From Neoceratodus forsteri (Eukaryota; Chordata; Ceratodontiformes; Ceratodontidae), in assembly GCA_016271365.2 (NCBI GenBank), contig CM057454.1:458023501-458087500 (forward strand): a DNA stretch of 64,000 bases, written 5' to 3'. The notes below the pieces were generated by a model. The model was not told where the DNA came from, did not search any database, and saw only the letters and a list, made by a program, of their open reading frames with translations. Numbering within the stretch: the stretch's first letter is position 1; every line of letters begins with the position of its first letter. Of the stretch, positions 10,333 to 21,054 are shown piece after piece. Both the position numbers and the translations under genes were made by a program.

Positions 10333-11877
10333 TGCAACCAGGGGTCGGGTTGATGTTATTTTTTGTTTTATTAGCGCTATGCGGTGTCTCCATTATGTAA
10401 CCCACTACCTGACTTCCTGGGTTCGGGGAGAAAACTGTTGCTCGGCATTTTGGCTAGGTTTGACCTCTAGTCGGGGCACCCAAGTAATCTGGACACAGGA
10501 AGCAATAACTGTAATGTCCAAACCAGGAGTGGGATTCTAGAGTGTGGCTTTTATTCACAACAACAGCAAAATAATAAAGCACAGATGGACCCCCACGGGG
10601 CTACACTCCCTGGTAATGCAGACAAACGGAGACCAGAACACATCTTCTCACACACTGTAACCCTCAGGTTCTGAAACACACTGGCTCTCAGGCTGAACTT
10701 GTACTCTTCTCTTAGTTTCCCTGGTGTGGCTCATCCAGCCAGCACCTGTACTACTTCTCTGGATTCTCTGGCGTGGCACATCCGGACAGCACTTGGAATA
10801 CTTTCCATAAGGCATGGACATTTATTGGTGGCTCCCTCTACCACACGTGAGCACATACTGGCTTCATAAAGGGAAAATCTTCCATCTCTAATCCCACATC
10901 TGGGTACTTTCTGCGAACACTGGCCAAGTGCCCGGCAGAAAGCTATAGGTGGCCAAAGTGAACCCATGGAGGTAAATCTGGTTACTCCAGATGGGGGCTC
11001 TCCCACCTCTTGCTCCCAAATCTATACCCGGCCATCCATTTGGAATCACCACCTTTCTTGAAACACACTGTTGTAGAATGCTGTCTTGAAATGTATATCA
11101 CACTTAACACTCTACAGTCTCTTGAAAATAGTGTCCTGACTTGCAATGTTCTTTAAGTGGCTATGTCCATCCCGGTAGACCCCCACTGTACAGATTACAT
11201 TTTAAGTCACACACAACTGAAGTACTGTACTTGGCTGTCCTTCCTTGACCCCACAGTAACAGATACTTTACACACTGTCTGGTGAAAACATGGGCTCTAT
11301 TTGGAGCTGACTCACCCACTGGTTTGCAGGTGCCCACAGGCTTCTGGAAAAACAAACTACTTCTTGTGCCTCAGCACTTGAAACAACACATGACAAGCAG
11401 CTTTCCCTCTTCAGCAGGGCCAGGGGATTGCCCCTGAAATTGCTGGCTTCTCTTTCCCCCATCCCTCCTGGGATGGGGCACTGGAACAAACTGGGGAACG
11501 GTCTCTACCACTAGACCAATGTCTTCTGTGTCTCTATCTAGGACGAGAACACACAGCCTCTATCTCTGGGTAGCTCTAAAGCAGAGCTTAGCCCTGAGGG
11601 GCTGCCAACTGCAGCACACCTCCTACTTCCATTGAGTCTCCGTGCAGACTGAATCAAACCCTCCCAACATTCTAACTAACTCCCTGCAGCAACATTCCAA
11701 TGTGGCTTATGCTGCTGTGAGAATTCTATATGATGTCATTCCTTCAGCTCAGCTGAGACTGAGGACAGAGTGAGACAGTGTGAAATCCATTTAACTGGTG
11801 TTTCACAAGCTGCCTTTCCCTGCCTGCCACTAGATCTAAGTGGGATTCTTGTAACCTCGGGTGACAGGGGGGTTACA
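10333..11877. mobile_element. LTR-like insert (probable solo LTR) inside RNase H
   Basis: A 1,545-bp block beginning TGCAACC and ending GGTTACA, so TG...CA with a short imperfect inverted repeat. It is flanked by the 4-bp direct repeat CTCT (10329-10332 and 11878-11881). It splits the RNase H frame cleanly. It contains no convincing coding sequence and an AATAAA near 10573. TG...CA ends plus a 4-bp duplication fit a solo LTR of another LTR element; a long non-autonomous element with short terminal repeats is the alternative. Confidence 0.65.
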
Positions 11878-11881
11878 CTCT

Positions 11882-12178
11882 ATATTAGTAGAAAGCTTCA
11901 TGCCAGAGAAACCAAATATTCCACTGTAGAGAAGGAATGCTTGGCACTTAAATGGGCAGTAGAAGCATTATGATTTTATCTGTGTGGAAATAACTTTGAA
12001 GTCTGGACTGACCATAATCCTCTTTATTGGATTCAAAATATGAAGGATAACAACCCAAGGATTATGCAATGGTATTTAACCCTACAGCCATATAAATTCT
12101 CTGTGAAACATAGACTGGGAACAGCCACCAGTAACGCAGACTTCATGTCTCATTTTGGCGCAGATATAGCCATCTAGA
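11882..12178 (+). pseudogene. RNase H, second half (Gmr1-type element)
   Basis: KYSTVEKECLALKWAVEAL carries the catalytic Glu, and FEVWTDHNPLYW carries the second Asp. The closing block with SNADFMSHFG corresponds to the usual N-x2-AD-x-LSR end of gypsy RNase H. One in-frame TGA separates the blocks near 11972. A TAG ends pol at about 12176. No further protein is visible before the 3' LTR. Confidence 0.85.
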
Positions 12179-12403
12179 GAGGAGTAGACCTCGGGGTATT
12201 GACTGATTAAATTGTTTGAGGATATGGTGTATCCTAAGATAAGTTATTGATTGTTTTCTTTGTATTAGGGACCCCGAGGTGGAAGTTCGGGAGTGGGTGG
12301 GCTGAAGTTCCATCTCTCTGTTAGAGAGATCTATACATCCTATCTTAGTTAACTAAAGGTTGATTTAAACTAAAAAGAAATCAAAAACCTGTGTTTTTTT
12401 CTT

Positions 12404-12416
12404 AGGTGGGGAGGAG
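12404..12416 (+). other. Candidate polypurine tract
   Basis: AGGTGGGGAGGAG lies 6 nt before the 3' LTR start, the expected place for the plus-strand primer. The short gap to the LTR makes the exact boundary uncertain. Confidence 0.5.
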
Positions 12417-12422
12417 ACTGAC

Positions 12423-12997
12423 TGTGGTAGGGGCTGTCTGCTCCCTACCCCTGTTCTTGTCAGATTTTGTATTTTATTGTGTGTAAGTCGTATATTTATT
12501 ATGTTTAAATGTTTGTTTTAAAGTTTTGTACGGCGCCCAGAGCCTCTGGGATTGGGCGTCTTTTAAATAAATTTTGCCTTGCCTTGCCTTCTTACTGTAG
12601 CATTTGATAGGTTCCAGTAATATTTATTTCCAGCCAAATATCAGCTGAGGTCTGGATTTATTTGGGCTGGAAAAAATATCTCCTACTTTTAAATGAAAAC
12701 CTGTTGCAATAGTACTTAGATTTCTCTGTTTCTCTGCTTTTCTCTTCTGTCCCTGTTATCCTTCATTTATTTTCATCTATTCCCCTACTCATGGAATAGC
12801 CACCTGTGGGTAGTCTTTCTCTCCCTAGACTATGTTCTCTTTCTTGTTTTTCTGCCCAGATAATGCCCTAACCTGCTGTTTGCCCGTGAATGTATTAGTG
12901 GAGCTCCCCCGCGAGTGTGTGCATGTTTGCGCTGTGCAATAGTGCGAAGAGTCTCTGCGACAGTGCAAACACTCTCAAAATTGAGCCGTTATGCTCA
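12423..12997 (+). repeat. 3' LTR of Gmr1-type element
   Basis: Starts TGTGGTAG and ends GTTATGCTCA, followed by CTGAG. It is about 443 bp long after removing the 132-bp LINE tail at 12459-12590. It matches the 5' LTR along its length apart from point changes and the lost 5'-LTR end. Confidence 0.88.
12459..12590 (+). mobile_element. L2-type LINE 3' end inserted in the 3' LTR
   Basis: A block containing CGGCGCCCAGAGCCTCTGGG and ending in CCTTGCCTTGCCTT matches the 3' end of the longer LINE at 33381-34385. The 5' LTR reads straight across this point, so it is an insertion. CTT is present at both edges. It is an extreme 5' truncation: only the terminal 3' UTR was copied. Confidence 0.8.
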
Positions 12998-13002
12998 CTG
13001 AG
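12998..13002. repeat. Right target-site duplication CTGAG
   Basis: Exact copy of 5800-5804 immediately after the CA end of the 3' LTR; it defines the right boundary of the Gmr1-type element. Confidence 0.85.
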
Positions 13003-13869
13003 GCAGTTTCATGATTTGTGGTGACATTATACATTGCCTAGTTAGCGTCACCATTTCTATGCATGCAGAAGCTGAAAAGAAGAAGTGTTTTTTGTAGTTT
13101 CACGCTTAGAGCCTCAGGGTTTGCAATTCTAATGTGCAAGAGGAGTCGCTGGAGCGAGTGCAGCATTTGCAACCAGCAGACTGTATGTATGCAGGTACAT
13201 AAAATATAAAGCAGGGTTTGTGCTACTTGTTGATTCGTAGAGTCACTTTGCTGAGCTACGTTATGTAGCTACTTTTTATTCTAGTCATACCATTGAGGCT
13301 ATTTGCTTCAAATGTTGAAAATAGGAAGAAACTGACCTGGAATTGCTTGTATGTGTAACAGCTCACCAGACCCTCTTCTCAGACTTCTATCTGTCTATAG
13401 AGCCAGCCGGCCCTTGCTCCACCTTATTTATAATGGAAGCCGATGAGAGGAGTTTGATTCACTCTGAAAAAGGGTAAATGAAGGAATTACTAGAGTTTCT
13501 TAACTTTAAGAAATCAGAAAACAATATAGTTGTGTAAAGAATGTCTAAACTGAAACTTAGGTCAAATATAAAGTGTTTTTACTGTTGAATGTTAGAATCA
13601 TTCTGTATAGGGAGGAGCTTACTTGTACCATGTGATCTGACATCAGTATATATTGAGGGTGAAGAATGAGTTGATGCAGAGTGTGGTAGGGAGGTGATCC
13701 TACCTATGCCTAGCTTGATTCTAGGTAACTCTTTCTTCAGTGAATTTAATTCTTGAACTCTTATAGTCTTTTTGTTTTGCTTATTGTGATTTTATTTTCA
13801 GCATTCAGTCCATTTATTTTTCCTGCTATAAGAATAAATTTCAGTTTGAATTATTTGCATCCTGACCAT
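13003..13869. other. Unique-looking flank without a recognised gene
   Basis: Continuation of the locus interrupted by the Gmr1-type element. There are short open frames only, no terminal repeats, and no tandem repeats beyond trivial ones. Nothing I can name. Confidence 0.5.
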
Positions 13870-15388
13870 TTGCTGGACTCCATTTGTTCCCACGTGTACA
13901 TTGAGCAAAAGTACCTGTTCAGGATGTCTGCTTTCTTTTGGTCTTCTTCTGTACAGTGTACCCACCACCCTCCTTGTCCTCGCTATTCGTCCTCTTGCCT
14001 TCCACTTCTCACTCATGTGCCTCAAGAAAGTCTTTTTCACTTTAACCCCTTTAGCTATCCTATCCTTTCCTCTGCCTGTGCTTTTGTTCCACTCACTGCA
14101 TTTCCAGCTTCCATCAGTTTTACTTGGTATCCCTCTCTATCTTCCTCCCTCTGTGTTTCCTCATACCTCCTGAATGCCATCCTTGTTTCCTTAACCACCT
14201 TGGCCCCTTCCCTAGAGAATCATAACAGTCTTCTGCTTTATTCACTTCTTCATGCAGAGGCTGGTTGTCTTATTTATGCCTGTCTTTATTTTTCCCCACT
14301 GTACCTCTACCCCTCCCTGGCAAGCCCCCATGAGGCAATTTCTGAAGCAATCTCCCATTTCTTTAAAAATCCACCCTCCTAAAGTCCAGGACCCTCATCC
14401 TCATGTGGTTTGCCTCTATCCCCATCTTAATATTAAATTACACTGCACTGCCCACTATGACATCTGCAATGCTATCCCTGTTTTTAAGTACCAGGTCCAG
14501 CACTGCCGCATCCCTAGTGAGTTCATTGACTATCTGCCTGAGTAGAGCCCCTTGTAGGGAATCAAGGGTAGCTCTACTGCTTGCTGAAGCTGCAGTTGGA
14601 ATGCTCCAATCCTCATCTGTCAGATTGACATCACCAACTGGTTGCATCTCCCCTCACTTGCCAGCCTGATGATGGCTTCCCCAAATGCCTTATCCCTCTT
14701 CTTTCCCTGTGCTTGAGATCTGTATACTACCCTGTATGGGTAGCAGCCCCAGCACCTATTCCCAGAATGAACCACAGCACTCCAGCCCTTCCTATTCCTC
14801 CAGGTGCCTTGTACTGCTATGACCATAATTCCCTCCCTTTCATATAGTACAACCCCTCCTCCTCTCCTCTCTTCTCTTCCCTATCTCTCCTGAACAGAGA
14901 GTGGCCCAGTGTGGCCATGTCCTAGTTGTGGCTGTCAGTGCACCACAACTGTATTATAGCCACCAAATCCAGGCTGGCCTCTGCCATCATGGCCTCCAGG
15001 GCTACAACTTTATTTCCTAGACTTCTTGCATTGGTGTATATGGCTTTTCATACCATAATCTCTCTCTGCCTGCTTCCCTGCTCCCCTTTTCCTCCCTCTG
15101 CTGTTCTCTGATGCTCCCACTGACCCACTGTTTCTCTTGTTACCTTCTCTGTTATCAGTCTGCTTTACTCCTTGATTGTTTCTTCCCTGATTTATACCCT
15201 CCCATCCTCTGCCTTGTCCCAACCTTTGTCTTCTTGTACCCCTGCCCCAAGGGTGTTTACTCCCCTCAGATCCTCCTTATTTGCTACTTCATCATCTGGG
15301 GCAGTTGTTACCTCCCTTAATTCTACAGCCTCCCCTCACCTGGCTAGCTTAAATGCTCTTCCAAGTTGCATTCAAACCTCTCATTAAG
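13870..15388 (-). pseudogene. CR1-type LINE copy C, ORF2 endonuclease and linker
   Basis: Minus-strand translation gives the EEP endonuclease. A NARSLGNK-type start lies near 15010-15050. A VVYR(P) region with KAFGEAIIRLASEG is near 14640-14700. GDVNLTDEDW, the GDFN motif with F changed to V, is near 14610-14640. An ALLRQIV..LTRD block is near 14540. The linker towards RT follows down to about 13870, where the copy is truncated. Many stops and frame changes are present. Its ORF1 lies at 20472-21054; the two halves are separated by copy D. Confidence 0.8.
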
Positions 15389-15954
15389 GAATGTGGTCCA
15401 CTTCCCGAAGGATGCAGGCCATCTCACAAAAAATCAGTGGTAGTGTACAGGGACTCCATTATTAAAGGGATCCATTGGTTAAGGAAGGGTGTAGCCTTCA
15501 AAGGAAGGTTGGTTTTCTGTGAGCTGGGGATGGAAGCAGGCAGGGCTCTCCCAAGAATTAAGGAATGTATCAGGCTGATTGGGGGGAACCTAGCCTGGTT
15601 GTATACCTTGGCACAAATGATCTGGCCAGAGAAGAGGTCTTACAGATACAGAGGAGATTTATGGAACTAGCCAGAGGGTGCAAGGGGACAGTAGGCACAA
15701 TAGCCTTCTCAGAGGTCCTGCCAATTTACTGCGCCAGTACAGCGAGACAATTGAGAATCAAAGATTTTAATCACTGGCTGAGGCAGTGGTGCAGGAAGGA
15801 GGGCTATGAATGTATAGGGGATTGGGGAGACACATGGGTAGACCAACATCTGCATGTGAGAGACAGGTTGCAGGTAAATAACAAAGGGGCCAGAATTTCG
15901 AGGGGGAAGCTACTGGGTTTTGTAGATAAAATACTAGTGAGGAATTTAAACTAG
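15389..15954 (+). pseudogene. CR1 ORF1, SGNH/GDSL esterase-like domain, copy D
   Basis: YRDSIIKGI corresponds to the GDS block of the SGNH hydrolase fold found in CR1 ORF1 proteins, with Gly replaced by Arg. LVVYLGTNDLAREEV near 15590-15630 is block III with Gly and Asn. HLHVRDRLQVNNKGARISRGK near 15850-15905 is the Asp-His block V region, with Asp kept and the expected His changed. An RNA-binding chaperone-like role is supposed for ORF1; the esterase role is unclear. One frame change near 15600 and loss of active-site residues suggest a dead copy. The N-terminal zinc-finger part is missing: this is the 5' truncation point of copy D. Confidence 0.75.
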
Positions 15955-15977
15955 TAGAGGGGGAGGGCGTAGCTAGG

Positions 15978-17367
15978 TTGTTGCCCAGTAGGAGAAAGGA
16001 GAGGATCAGGTCTAACTACTGTAGTTCTACCCCACAGTTGGGAGCAAGAGAAACTGACAGGGGGTGGAGGGGGAAAGGGAGGGGCTGGTGGAGGGGTTTG
16101 CTGATCAGTGCCAGAAGTCTAGGAAATAAAACGAGGGAACTGCAGGTGATAGTGGTGGAGGAGGACCTGGACCTGGTTGCAGTCACAGAGACCTGGTGGA
16201 CTGAGAACCACAGCGGGGAAGTGGAAATGCCAGGGTATGTACTGTACAGGAGAGACAGGACTGGAAAAAGGAAGGTGGGCCTTTATGTAAAAGAGGTATA
16301 AAGGCATTGCTGTGTGGGGGGAGGATGGATCTGTGGAGACCCTATGGGTGTACTTAAGCAGAGCAGGGAAGAAGGCAGTGAAGGTAGGGGTGGTCTACAG
16401 ACCACCAAATCAAGAGGAGGAGGTTGACAAGCAGATGGTTAATGAGATACAGGACATGCCCAACAGAGGGGAAATCATGGTACTGGAAGACGTAAATCTA
16501 TGTGACATAGACTGGGTCACCCCAGGAGCAGCCACAGTTAGGAGCAGGGGGGTGTTGGAAGCCTTGCAGGAAGCATTCATCAGCCAACTGGTGATGGAAC
16601 CTACTAGAAGGAGAGCCATACTTGATTTGATTCTGACAAATGGAGACAGTGTAGAGGGGTTGGGGGTTGGGAAAAATTTGGGTGACAGTGACCATAGGGT
16701 GGTGAAATTTAGGCTCAACAAGGATCAGGCCAAGGACAAGTCAAACACTAGGGTGCTTGACATTAGCAAGGTAGACTTTGGGAGGATGAGAGCAATGGTA
16801 GGAGGAGCTGGAGGGGGCAGAAGTTCTGGAAGATATGGAGGAGCGTTAGGACAGTGAGCAAGAGAAAGAGGGGATAGTAAACCACTTTGGTTCACTACTG
16901 AAGTGAGAAAAACATTCAGGAAGAAGAGGAGGGTATTCAGGATATATAAGGTGACACAAAGGGAGGTAGATGGGGGGTGTATAGGGATAAGCTGAGGGAA
17001 GCAAGAAGCTGATCAAGAAGGCCAAGGCTGAAACAGGAGAACGTATAGCAAGAGGGGTTAAAAGGGGGGAAATGACTTTCTTTAGATATGTAGGTGACAG
17101 AAGAAAGGGGAAGAGAGGGATAGAGAGGCTCAAAGGGGAAGGTGGGCACTGGTGGAGGGAATCTTTGAAAAAGCCAAAGTCTTAAACAGATACTTTACAT
17201 CGGTCTTTACAGTGGAGGAGGGAGGGGGGCCTAAATTAGAAAATAGGGGGAGGGCAGGTAGGGAGATGGAATCCATCCCCTTCACTGAAGCTAGAGTGCT
17301 GGAGGAATTGAGCAAGCTGTGAACCAACAAGGCAATGGGGCAAGACGGGATTCACCCGAGGATTGGT
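15978..17367 (+). pseudogene. CR1 ORF2 EEP endonuclease and linker, copy D
   Basis: SARSLGNKTRELQVI (EEP start) is followed by DLVAVTETWW, the catalytic Glu block, at 16110-16200. VGVVYRPPNQ lies near 16390, and VLEDVNLCDIDW, the GDFN block decayed to EDVN, near 16480-16520. NLGDSDH, the final Asp-His pair, is near 16675-16695. The linker continues through VLNRYF and the EARVLEEL block to the start of RT (KAMGQDGIHPR, 17330-17364). There the LINE at 17368-18972 interrupts it. A frameshift near 16300 splits the endonuclease. The enzyme would nick the target to prime reverse transcription. Confidence 0.82.
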
Positions 17368-18972
17368 TCCAGGACTACCTCTCCGACAGGCAGCAACAAG
17401 TCAAGGCCGAAGGTGAGCTCTCCCCACTCAAACCATTAAAAAAAGAGGAGTCCCACAAGGATCCATACTGGGCCCTCTACTGTTCACCATCTACATAAAC
17501 AACTTGGATGTGGGAATCAAGGAAGCCAGTATACACCTGTTTGCCGATGATACGGTGCTCTATCTAAGCCGTGATTCTCCTTGAGCCGCATGCTCAGAAT
17601 TACAAAAGGAATTCGATACACTGCAGAACCAGCTTCTCCATAAAAGATTACTATTAAATGCAAAGTAACCAAGGCCATGATCTTTTCACCACATAGCACT
17701 GGGGCCTACACTGCTGCTGCTGGTACATTTCCTCCCATAACCACCTTACTAGGCGAAAAGCTTGAATTTGTACCCAAATTCAAATATCTGGGCATATGGC
17801 TTGACAATAAACTCTCCTTTTTGGAGCACACAGAAGTTCTGATAAAAAACTTGGCAGAGGCTTGGCCTCTTCTTCAGAATTAAACACCTCCTGACCACAG
17901 AAGCTACAGTAAAAGACAGCTTGTTCAATCTACATTCCTCTCATTAATCAACTACGCTGACATTATCTATAGCCAATGCTGCATCTCACACCTTGCAAAA
18001 CTGGATGTCCTGTACCATAGAGCCTTAAGATTCATAACCGATCTCCTGTCAGCCACACATCATTGCTCTCTATATTCAGTAGTAGGGTGGCCTTCCCTGC
18101 AATACAGATGGTGTAGAAATGCAGCCCTCTGGACACTTCAGCCCTCACCAACAAGCTCCCAGATTTACGTTGTTGCCTGTCTCCCTTAAATCCAATGAGT
18201 AACTATGACCTACGAAGACACTCACTAATTTCCTTGAAAATCCCCAGGATCAGTAACCATTTTGGTAGGGCTGCCATAAGTCATGCACTGCCCACACTCT
18301 GGAATAAGATACAAAAATCATTGAGACTTAGTTCTCCTGTCAGTATAACCCTTTTTAAGACTATTTATGACAAAGCATTCGTCGAAAACTGTAAGTGTTT
18401 CCATAGTCACTAGCAGTCCTGCGGATGGTTACCTCTCTGGTTCCACCATACCCAGTCATGAACCTAGTTCTATTTTGCCCCATTTAACTAGTCACTAGTC
18501 AGCTGCCATACTGGCCCTCGGAACCTTAGCACCTCTTTTTCTACTCTCTTGCCGCTTCTGTAGCAGGAGATTCAGTCCTCACTGTGGGTCCCTCTGTAAC
18601 CTAGGACCCTCACCCAAGTACATAAACAGTTACTGAGGGCTGAAATGAAAATATTTGTACCCTTCCATGTAGGCAATAATAAACATGATGCCTCAACTTC
18701 TATGTTTATGAAGGTTGTAAATACTGCAATAATATTATGTGATCCGTGTAGGTTCTTTGTGAACAATTGGAATGTACATATTGCGCCTAACATGTTGCTG
18801 TAAGATTGTCTTTTTTTCTTTGCTTGTTTGTTTGTATCCTGTTTATCATTTTGTATACTGCACCTAATTGTATGTATGTATATTTGTCCTTGAACACAGC
18901 AGGTCTACCTTGTAAATGAGCTTGCTCAATGGTGATCGCCTGGATAAATAAAGATTTTGATTGATTGATTGA
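17368..18972 (+). mobile_element. L2/Rex1-type LINE, 5'-truncated, inserted in CR1 copy D
   Basis: Begins inside an RT at WFQDYLSDRQQ, then [19 protein letters not shown] near 17440-17500 and [12 protein letters not shown] near 17540-17570 with both aspartates. FKYLGIWLDNKLSF lies near 17780-17820. A C-terminal region with INYADIIY and ALRFIT ends in LPTLWNKIQ. The 3' UTR ends AATAAAGATTTTGATTGATTGATTGA-like, a (TTGA)n tail rather than poly(A). The same family organisation is seen at 46012-48045. Stops near 17585, 17665 and 17880 show decay. The surrounding CR1 RT resumes directly after the tail at CTTAAAGAATTG. Clade name (L2, Rex1 or relatives) is uncertain. Confidence 0.78.
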
Positions 18973-20448
18973 CTTAAAGAATTGAAACAGGAATGGCGGC
19001 ATCAATCATGAGGCTACTCAACCTGTCACTGCAAGAGAGAAGGGTTCCAGAGGACTGGAAAAAGGCTGAGGTGGTACCACTGCATAAGGGGGCAGAAGGG
19101 AAGAGCCAGGTAACTACTGCCCAATAAGCCTGACCTCGGTGGTCAGCAAGCTGAGGGAAGCACTGATTAAGGAAAGACTGGTTAAGCATCTTGAGGGGGA
19201 GGGCTTACTGAATGACAGTCAGCATGGATTCATGGGTGGCAGGTCATGCCAGACCAATCTGACTGAATTCTTCAACAGGGTGACAGAGATATGGGACCAG
19301 GGAGGGGTGGTGGACGTGGCCTACCTGGACTTCAGGAAGGCATTCGACACCATCCCCTACAGGAGACTCGTAGGCATGGTGAAAAGCTGGGGAGTGGGAA
19401 GCAAGCACACTAGTTGGGTGGAACATTGGTTGGTGGGAAGGACTCAGAGGGTCAATGTTAATGGGGTGTACTCAAAGGAGGAAAGAGTGACAAATGGGGT
19501 TCTACAGGGATCTGTGTTGGGACCCATATTCTTCAACATATACATATGGTCTGAGCGGGAAGGTATGTCTGTTCGCGGACAATATGAAAATCTGTAGTAG
19601 CAGGGTGGATACGAAGGAAGGTGGGGTGGAGGATATGAGGGAGGACTTGGCCAGGTTAGAGGAGTGGTCAGAAGGGTGGCAATTATGGATCAACACAAAA
19701 AAGTGCAGGATTATGCACATAGGGCATAACAACCTGAAGTGAAAATACCAACTGGAGGGGGAAGAGATTGAGGAGACAGAGCAGGAAAAGGACCTGGGGA
19801 TCACCATCTCAGACAACCTGAACGTCTGGGGTCAGTGTGACAGGGCAGCAGGAAAGGCACTGAGTATATTGGCATGCATAGGGAGGGGTTTCACAAGCAG
19901 GAGAAGGGAGGTGATCCTGCTGCTGTACAAAACCATGGTCAGATCACACATGGAATATGGGGTCACGTTCTAAAGGCCATACAGGAGAGGGGCCATGGAC
20001 TGGCTGGAAAGGGTCCAGAGAAGAGTGACCAAAATGGTGCAGGTGATACAGGGGAGGCCATATGAGGAGAGGCTGGGGGAGCTGGGCCTGTACTCGCTGG
20101 AGGAGAGGAGGGAGAGGGGGGATACGGTGGAGACATTCAAATACTTGAAAAGCATAAACAGGGTAAGGGTCAACAGCATATTCAAACTGAGTAAGAACAA
20201 TTCCACGAGGGGACATGCCCACAAACTGGAGGAGGCAGGTTCTTTGCTGAGAGGGAGGTACAGCCATGGATTAGGCTGCTGGAGTGGGTGGTGGGGGTGG
20301 ATACAGTGGAGAACTTCAAAAAGGCCTGGGACATGCACATGGGACTGGTGGGCAGAGTGCAGGCCGCAAAGGGAAGGAAGAAATCTTCCTGGGGGGAGGG
20401 GTTATCGGCAGACTAGATGAACCTAGAGGTCCTTATCTGCTGACAGCC
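18973..20448 (+). pseudogene. CR1 reverse transcriptase, copy D
   Basis: Continues the RT of copy D: ERRVPEDWKKAEVVPLHK near 19045-19090 and ISLTSVVSKL near 19120-19150. HGFMGGRSCQTNLTEFF is near 19225-19275, and DVAYLDFRKAFDTIPYRRL (motif A) near 19310-19370. GVLQGSVLGPIFFN lies near 19495-19540. CLFADNMKICS near 19565-19600 has the second catalytic Asp replaced by Asn. The C-terminal WLERVQRRVTKMVQVI and ERRERGDTVETFKYLK blocks follow at 19995-20150. A short deletion lies between FNIYI and GKVCLFAD. This copy differs consistently from copies B, E and F and represents another CR1 subfamily. Confidence 0.85.
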
Positions 20449-20473
20449 TTCTATGATTCTGTGATTCTATGAT
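20449..20473 (+). repeat. CR1 3'-terminal octamer tail, copy D
   Basis: TTCTATGATTCTGTGATTCT-type repeats mark the 3' end of copy D. This is the classic (TTCTATGA)n end of CR1 and differs from the (TATGTTTC)n end of the other CR1 copies in the window. Confidence 0.85.
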
Positions 20474-21054
20474 CTCCCTTATAGAAGCCCATATCTTCCC
20501 AGGTTGGCCCCCGGTCCCCATTGTAGCTGAAGCCTTCCTCCATGCACCATGCCTTCATCCAATTGTTAAAAGCCTGGTGCAGAGTGTCCCTTTCTCTCCC
20601 CAGCAGTATAAAGGTAACACCTTGGCAAAAGCCACTGTGCATGCCACCTGCTTGAGACCCCTCCCTGGCTCCCTGAAATTTCCTTGCACTATCCCTACCC
20701 TGTCCCTTGCCTAGTCATTTGTCTCTATGTGGACAATGACACCTAGCTCCCTCCCATCTCCTGTTGCCCTAACAATTCTCTGGATCTGATCTTGAACCTT
20801 CCAAGCTGAAACACCTCTTAGGCATTTCATCTCCCTCTCCCTTCTTCTACACACCCAAAGTCCTTCCCCTAACAATAGAGTCCCCCACAAGCAGGTGCTT
20901 ACTCCTTTGCTGGGGATATCTTCCTCTCTCCTTGGGACCTCCCACTCTGAGGACCCTCACTCCCTCCCTTCCCACTGCTATGGATGTCTCCTCCTAACTG
21001 TCTGATCTTGTCAGAACAGTGAAGGAACTCTGCAGTGGAACAGCTAAGGAATGA
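20474..21054 (-). pseudogene. CR1-type LINE copy C, ORF1 esterase-like part
   Basis: Minus-strand translation contains GDSIVRG near 20875-20895 (SGNH block I, intact), the ECHCPH-like remnant of the VHVGTND block near 20735-20755, and a FNNWMKAWCMEEGF helix near 20535-20580. At 20474 it stops against the tail of copy D and continues at 15388 downward with a LNATW-containing segment, so copy D lies inside copy C. Several frameshifts. Confidence 0.78.

Larger units (their letters stand above)
5805..12997 (+). mobile_element. Gmr1-type Ty3/gypsy LTR retrotransposon (integrase upstream of RT)
   Basis: A complete but decayed LTR element bounded by direct LTRs (5805-6243 and 12423-12997) starting TG and ending CA, with a 5-bp duplication outside. 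Internal coding order on the plus strand is gag remnant, protease, integrase, reverse transcriptase, RNase H. Ordinary Ty3/gypsy elements place integrase last. Integrase-first pol with a gypsy-like RT is the known hallmark of the Gmr1 family of vertebrates and other deuterostomes (established knowledge). The element carries three later insertions: a CR1 fragment (6244-7087), an LTR-like 1.5-kb insert (10333-11877) and an L2-type LINE tail (12459-12590). Stops and frameshifts are scattered through pol. The primer-binding site and first part of gag are lost. No env-like frame is seen. Confidence 0.9.

Noticed and set aside
10333..11877. Host exon or functional spacer inside RNase H
   Set aside because: TG...CA ends, a 4-bp direct repeat and restored frame on excision show it is an insertion.
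13753..14382. 209-codon plus-strand membrane-like protein
   Set aside because: Antisense of CR1 endonuclease-linker sequence; the hydrophobicity comes from reading purine-rich CR1 backwards.
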